DNA from: Bacteroidales bacterium
GTDB lineage: Bacteria > Bacteroidota > Bacteroidia > Bacteroidales > UBA7960
DNA: 8,173 nucleotides
Direction of reading: 5' to 3'
NCBI GenBank assembly: GCA_003557805.1
Contig: PWNY01000251.1
Span: 1-8,173, forward strand
The position numbers and the translations under genes were made by a program. Shown here piece after piece: positions 7,208 to 8,173 of this stretch. How positions within the stretch are numbered: the stretch's first letter is position 1; every line of letters starts with the position of its first letter. Below the pieces are notes generated by a model. The model ran no database searches and was not told the DNA's origin. It saw nothing but the letters and a program-made list of their open reading frames with translations.

Positions 7208-7215
7208 TATTTTTG
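7208..7215 (+). promoter_or_regulatory. Candidate -7 element of the GH31 gene
   Basis: TATTTTTG fits TAnnTTTG and would start transcription about 40 nt before the ATG at 7263, a reasonable leader. No TTTG is found at the proper -33 distance; the nearest TTG (7194-7196) is too close. The motif also forms the right side of a CAAAAA/TTTTTG inverted repeat (7197-7202 and 7210-7215). Confidence 0.35.
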
Positions 7216-7262
7216 AAAAAAATTGATTTTATTCTGAGTCATTTAACAACGGGATAATCATC

Positions 7263-8173
7263 ATGAAAATCCTTAATAAGGCACCCGATATATCTGAAGA
7301 CTTTTTCAGTTTCAGCAACACATATTTCGTTGCAGAAAAATTAACAAACTTCGACCCTGCTGGCCTAAAAGGTTCTATACTTTACAAAAGACACTCTTTT
7401 AATACGCTTTTGTCATTCAACAGTATGGATTTCAAGCTGGAAGAAAGCGGCCCGAATGAATTTCCACCTGATGAATACCCAGTATCACCACAGCTGCCTT
7501 TTTTTATTGATTTTATAAGCTCCAGGACCGTGCGCATTAGGGTTTATTCAGCCCAGAAAGCTGAAAAGCCTGCTCCGGAAAGCGAAAAGAGCATAATGCT
7601 GTCAGGTGGCAGCATTCCTTCAAGTGACAAATGGAGCTATTCCCGGACAGATAAAGGACACCTTTTCAAAAGCAGTGAAGCTTCCCTGTTGCTGGAGACA
7701 GATCCCTGGAGGATATCGGTTTTTGACGCAAAAGGCAGGCTGCTTACAAGCACCAATAGCACCAGGGACAATTCTTCCACTTTCACCACAGTGATGCCGT
7801 TCGCCTGGGCCAGGCGATCCCAGGACTATTCCAGGCGTTTTGCCGCAAGCTTTAACCTGCATCCCGGGGAGAAGATATTCGGATTTGGCGAGCAATACAC
7901 TGAATTCAACAAAAGAGGACAGAAGATAAATCTGTTTACAGACGATGCAAGGGGTTCGCAGAATGAAAAGAGCCACAAGCCCGTACCTTTCTTTATCAGC
8001 AGCCGGGGCTACGGCATGTTCATTCACACCTCTGCCCCGGTTACCTGCGACGTTGGCAAGTACTTTAGCGGTGTAAACTCACTGTTTTCTGGTGATGATG
8101 AACTGGACCTTTTCATATTTACAGGTAAGCCGGCTGACATACTTGATGAATACACCAGCCTGACAGGTAAGGC
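7263..8173 (+). CDS. Glycoside hydrolase family 31 enzyme, N-terminal part (alpha-glucosidase/alpha-xylosidase type), cut by window edge
   Basis: An uninterrupted frame of 303 codons runs from the ATG at 7263 to the right edge. It begins MKILNKAPDISEDFFSFSNT and has no signal peptide, so a cytoplasmic enzyme is likely. Residues about 75-285 match the beta-sandwich (galactose-mutarotase-like) domain that precedes the GH31 barrel: LPFFIDFISSRTVRIRVYS (78-96), the hallmark GEKIFGFGEQYTEFNKRGQ (202-220), PVPFFISSRGYGMFIH (240-255), then DLFIFTGKPADILDEYTSLT (282-301), just before the catalytic barrel. The order and spacing resemble the alpha-xylosidase YicI, but catalytic aspartates lie beyond the window, so substrate (alpha-glucoside, xyloside or other) is undecided. 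GH31 enzymes hydrolyse terminal alpha-linked sugars with retention of configuration. The residue 1-75 leader is unlike anything I recognise. A -7-like TATTTTTG lies about 48 nt upstream; the gene diverges from the kinase. Confidence 0.88.
   Translation, partial: MKILNKAPDISEDFFSFSNTYFVAEKLTNFDPAGLKGSILYKRHSFNTLLSFNSMDFKLEESGPNEFPPDEYPVSPQLPFFIDFISSRTVRIRVYSAQKAEKPAPESEKSIMLSGGSIPSSDKWSYSRTDKGHLFKSSEASLLLETDPWRISVFDAKGRLLTSTNSTRDNSSTFTTVMPFAWARRSQDYSRRFAASFNLHPGEKIFGFGEQYTEFNKRGQKINLFTDDARGSQNEKSHKPVPFFISSRGYGMFIHTSAPVTCDVGKYFSGVNSLFSGDDELDLFIFTGKPADILDEYTSLTGK

Larger units (their letters stand above)
7065..7262. other. 198-nt divergent intergenic region between the kinase and GH31 genes
   Basis: The spacer is A/T-rich with a short more G/C-rich island (about 7171-7196, including GGTACC). 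I find no small gene or RNA gene in it. It contains two -7-like elements for the kinase on the minus strand and one for the GH31 gene on the plus strand, plus a small palindrome, each listed separately. Confidence 0.6.

Noticed and set aside
7197..7215. CAAAAA/TTTTTG inverted repeat as a hairpin regulator or terminator
   Set aside because: The arms are homopolymeric runs expected in A/T-rich DNA, and the right side is better explained as a -7 element.
7620..8027. 135-codon minus-strand open frame near the right edge
   Set aside because: It overlaps antisense to the GH31 coding sequence, whose translation shows clear family motifs over the same bases.
1..8173. Novel defence system, mobile element, phage island or CRISPR array
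   Set aside because: All long coding regions belong to recognisable metabolic, wall or signalling families. I saw no transposase, integrase, spaced direct repeats, terminal repeats or break in sequence style.

Overview
The window looks like a chromosomal segment of a Bacteroidota bacterium, probably an anaerobic or facultative member of the Bacteroidales/Marinilabiliales type. The reasons are weak or absent Shine-Dalgarno sequences before most starts, A/T-rich intergenic spacers with TAnnTTTG-like -7 elements, and at the left edge a short HMA-like leader with a CxxC motif of the kind that precedes AraC-type regulators in this phylum. The assignment is inferred from gene style, not from a marker gene.

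Layout, left to right. Positions 1-85 (minus) hold the first 28 codons of a gene that leaves the window, probably an AraC-family regulator with an N-terminal HMA-like segment. Positions 115-2448 (minus) encode a bifunctional class A penicillin-binding protein with all GT51 and transpeptidase motifs. Positions 2466-3473 (minus) encode a fermentative D-lactate dehydrogenase very close in sequence to LdhA. These three genes run in the same direction with gaps of 17 and 29 nt and could form one transcript, ldhA first. After a 103-nt A/T-rich divergent spacer containing a perfect 10-bp inverted repeat, positions 3577-5262 (plus) encode a lactate permease of the LctP/LldP family. Its end faces, 17 nt away, the end of a minus-strand membrane sensor histidine kinase at 5280-7064 (CHASE3-like, PAS, HisKA, HATPase). 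A 198-nt A/T-rich spacer with candidate promoters separates the kinase from a divergent plus-strand glycoside hydrolase family 31 gene starting at 7263, which is cut by the right edge.

Functionally, the clearest unit is the divergent pair ldhA/lactate permease: one gene makes D-lactate from pyruvate, the other moves lactate across the membrane, and the shared spacer is the natural place for joint control. The penicillin-binding protein downstream of ldhA is probably a housekeeping wall enzyme. Nothing in the window shows a D-Ala-D-Lac pathway. The kinase has no response regulator beside it, and its relation to its neighbours is unknown. I see no mobile element, CRISPR array, RNA gene, phage gene or defence system. 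Apart from the regulatory spacers, the region is ordinary core-type bacterial DNA.
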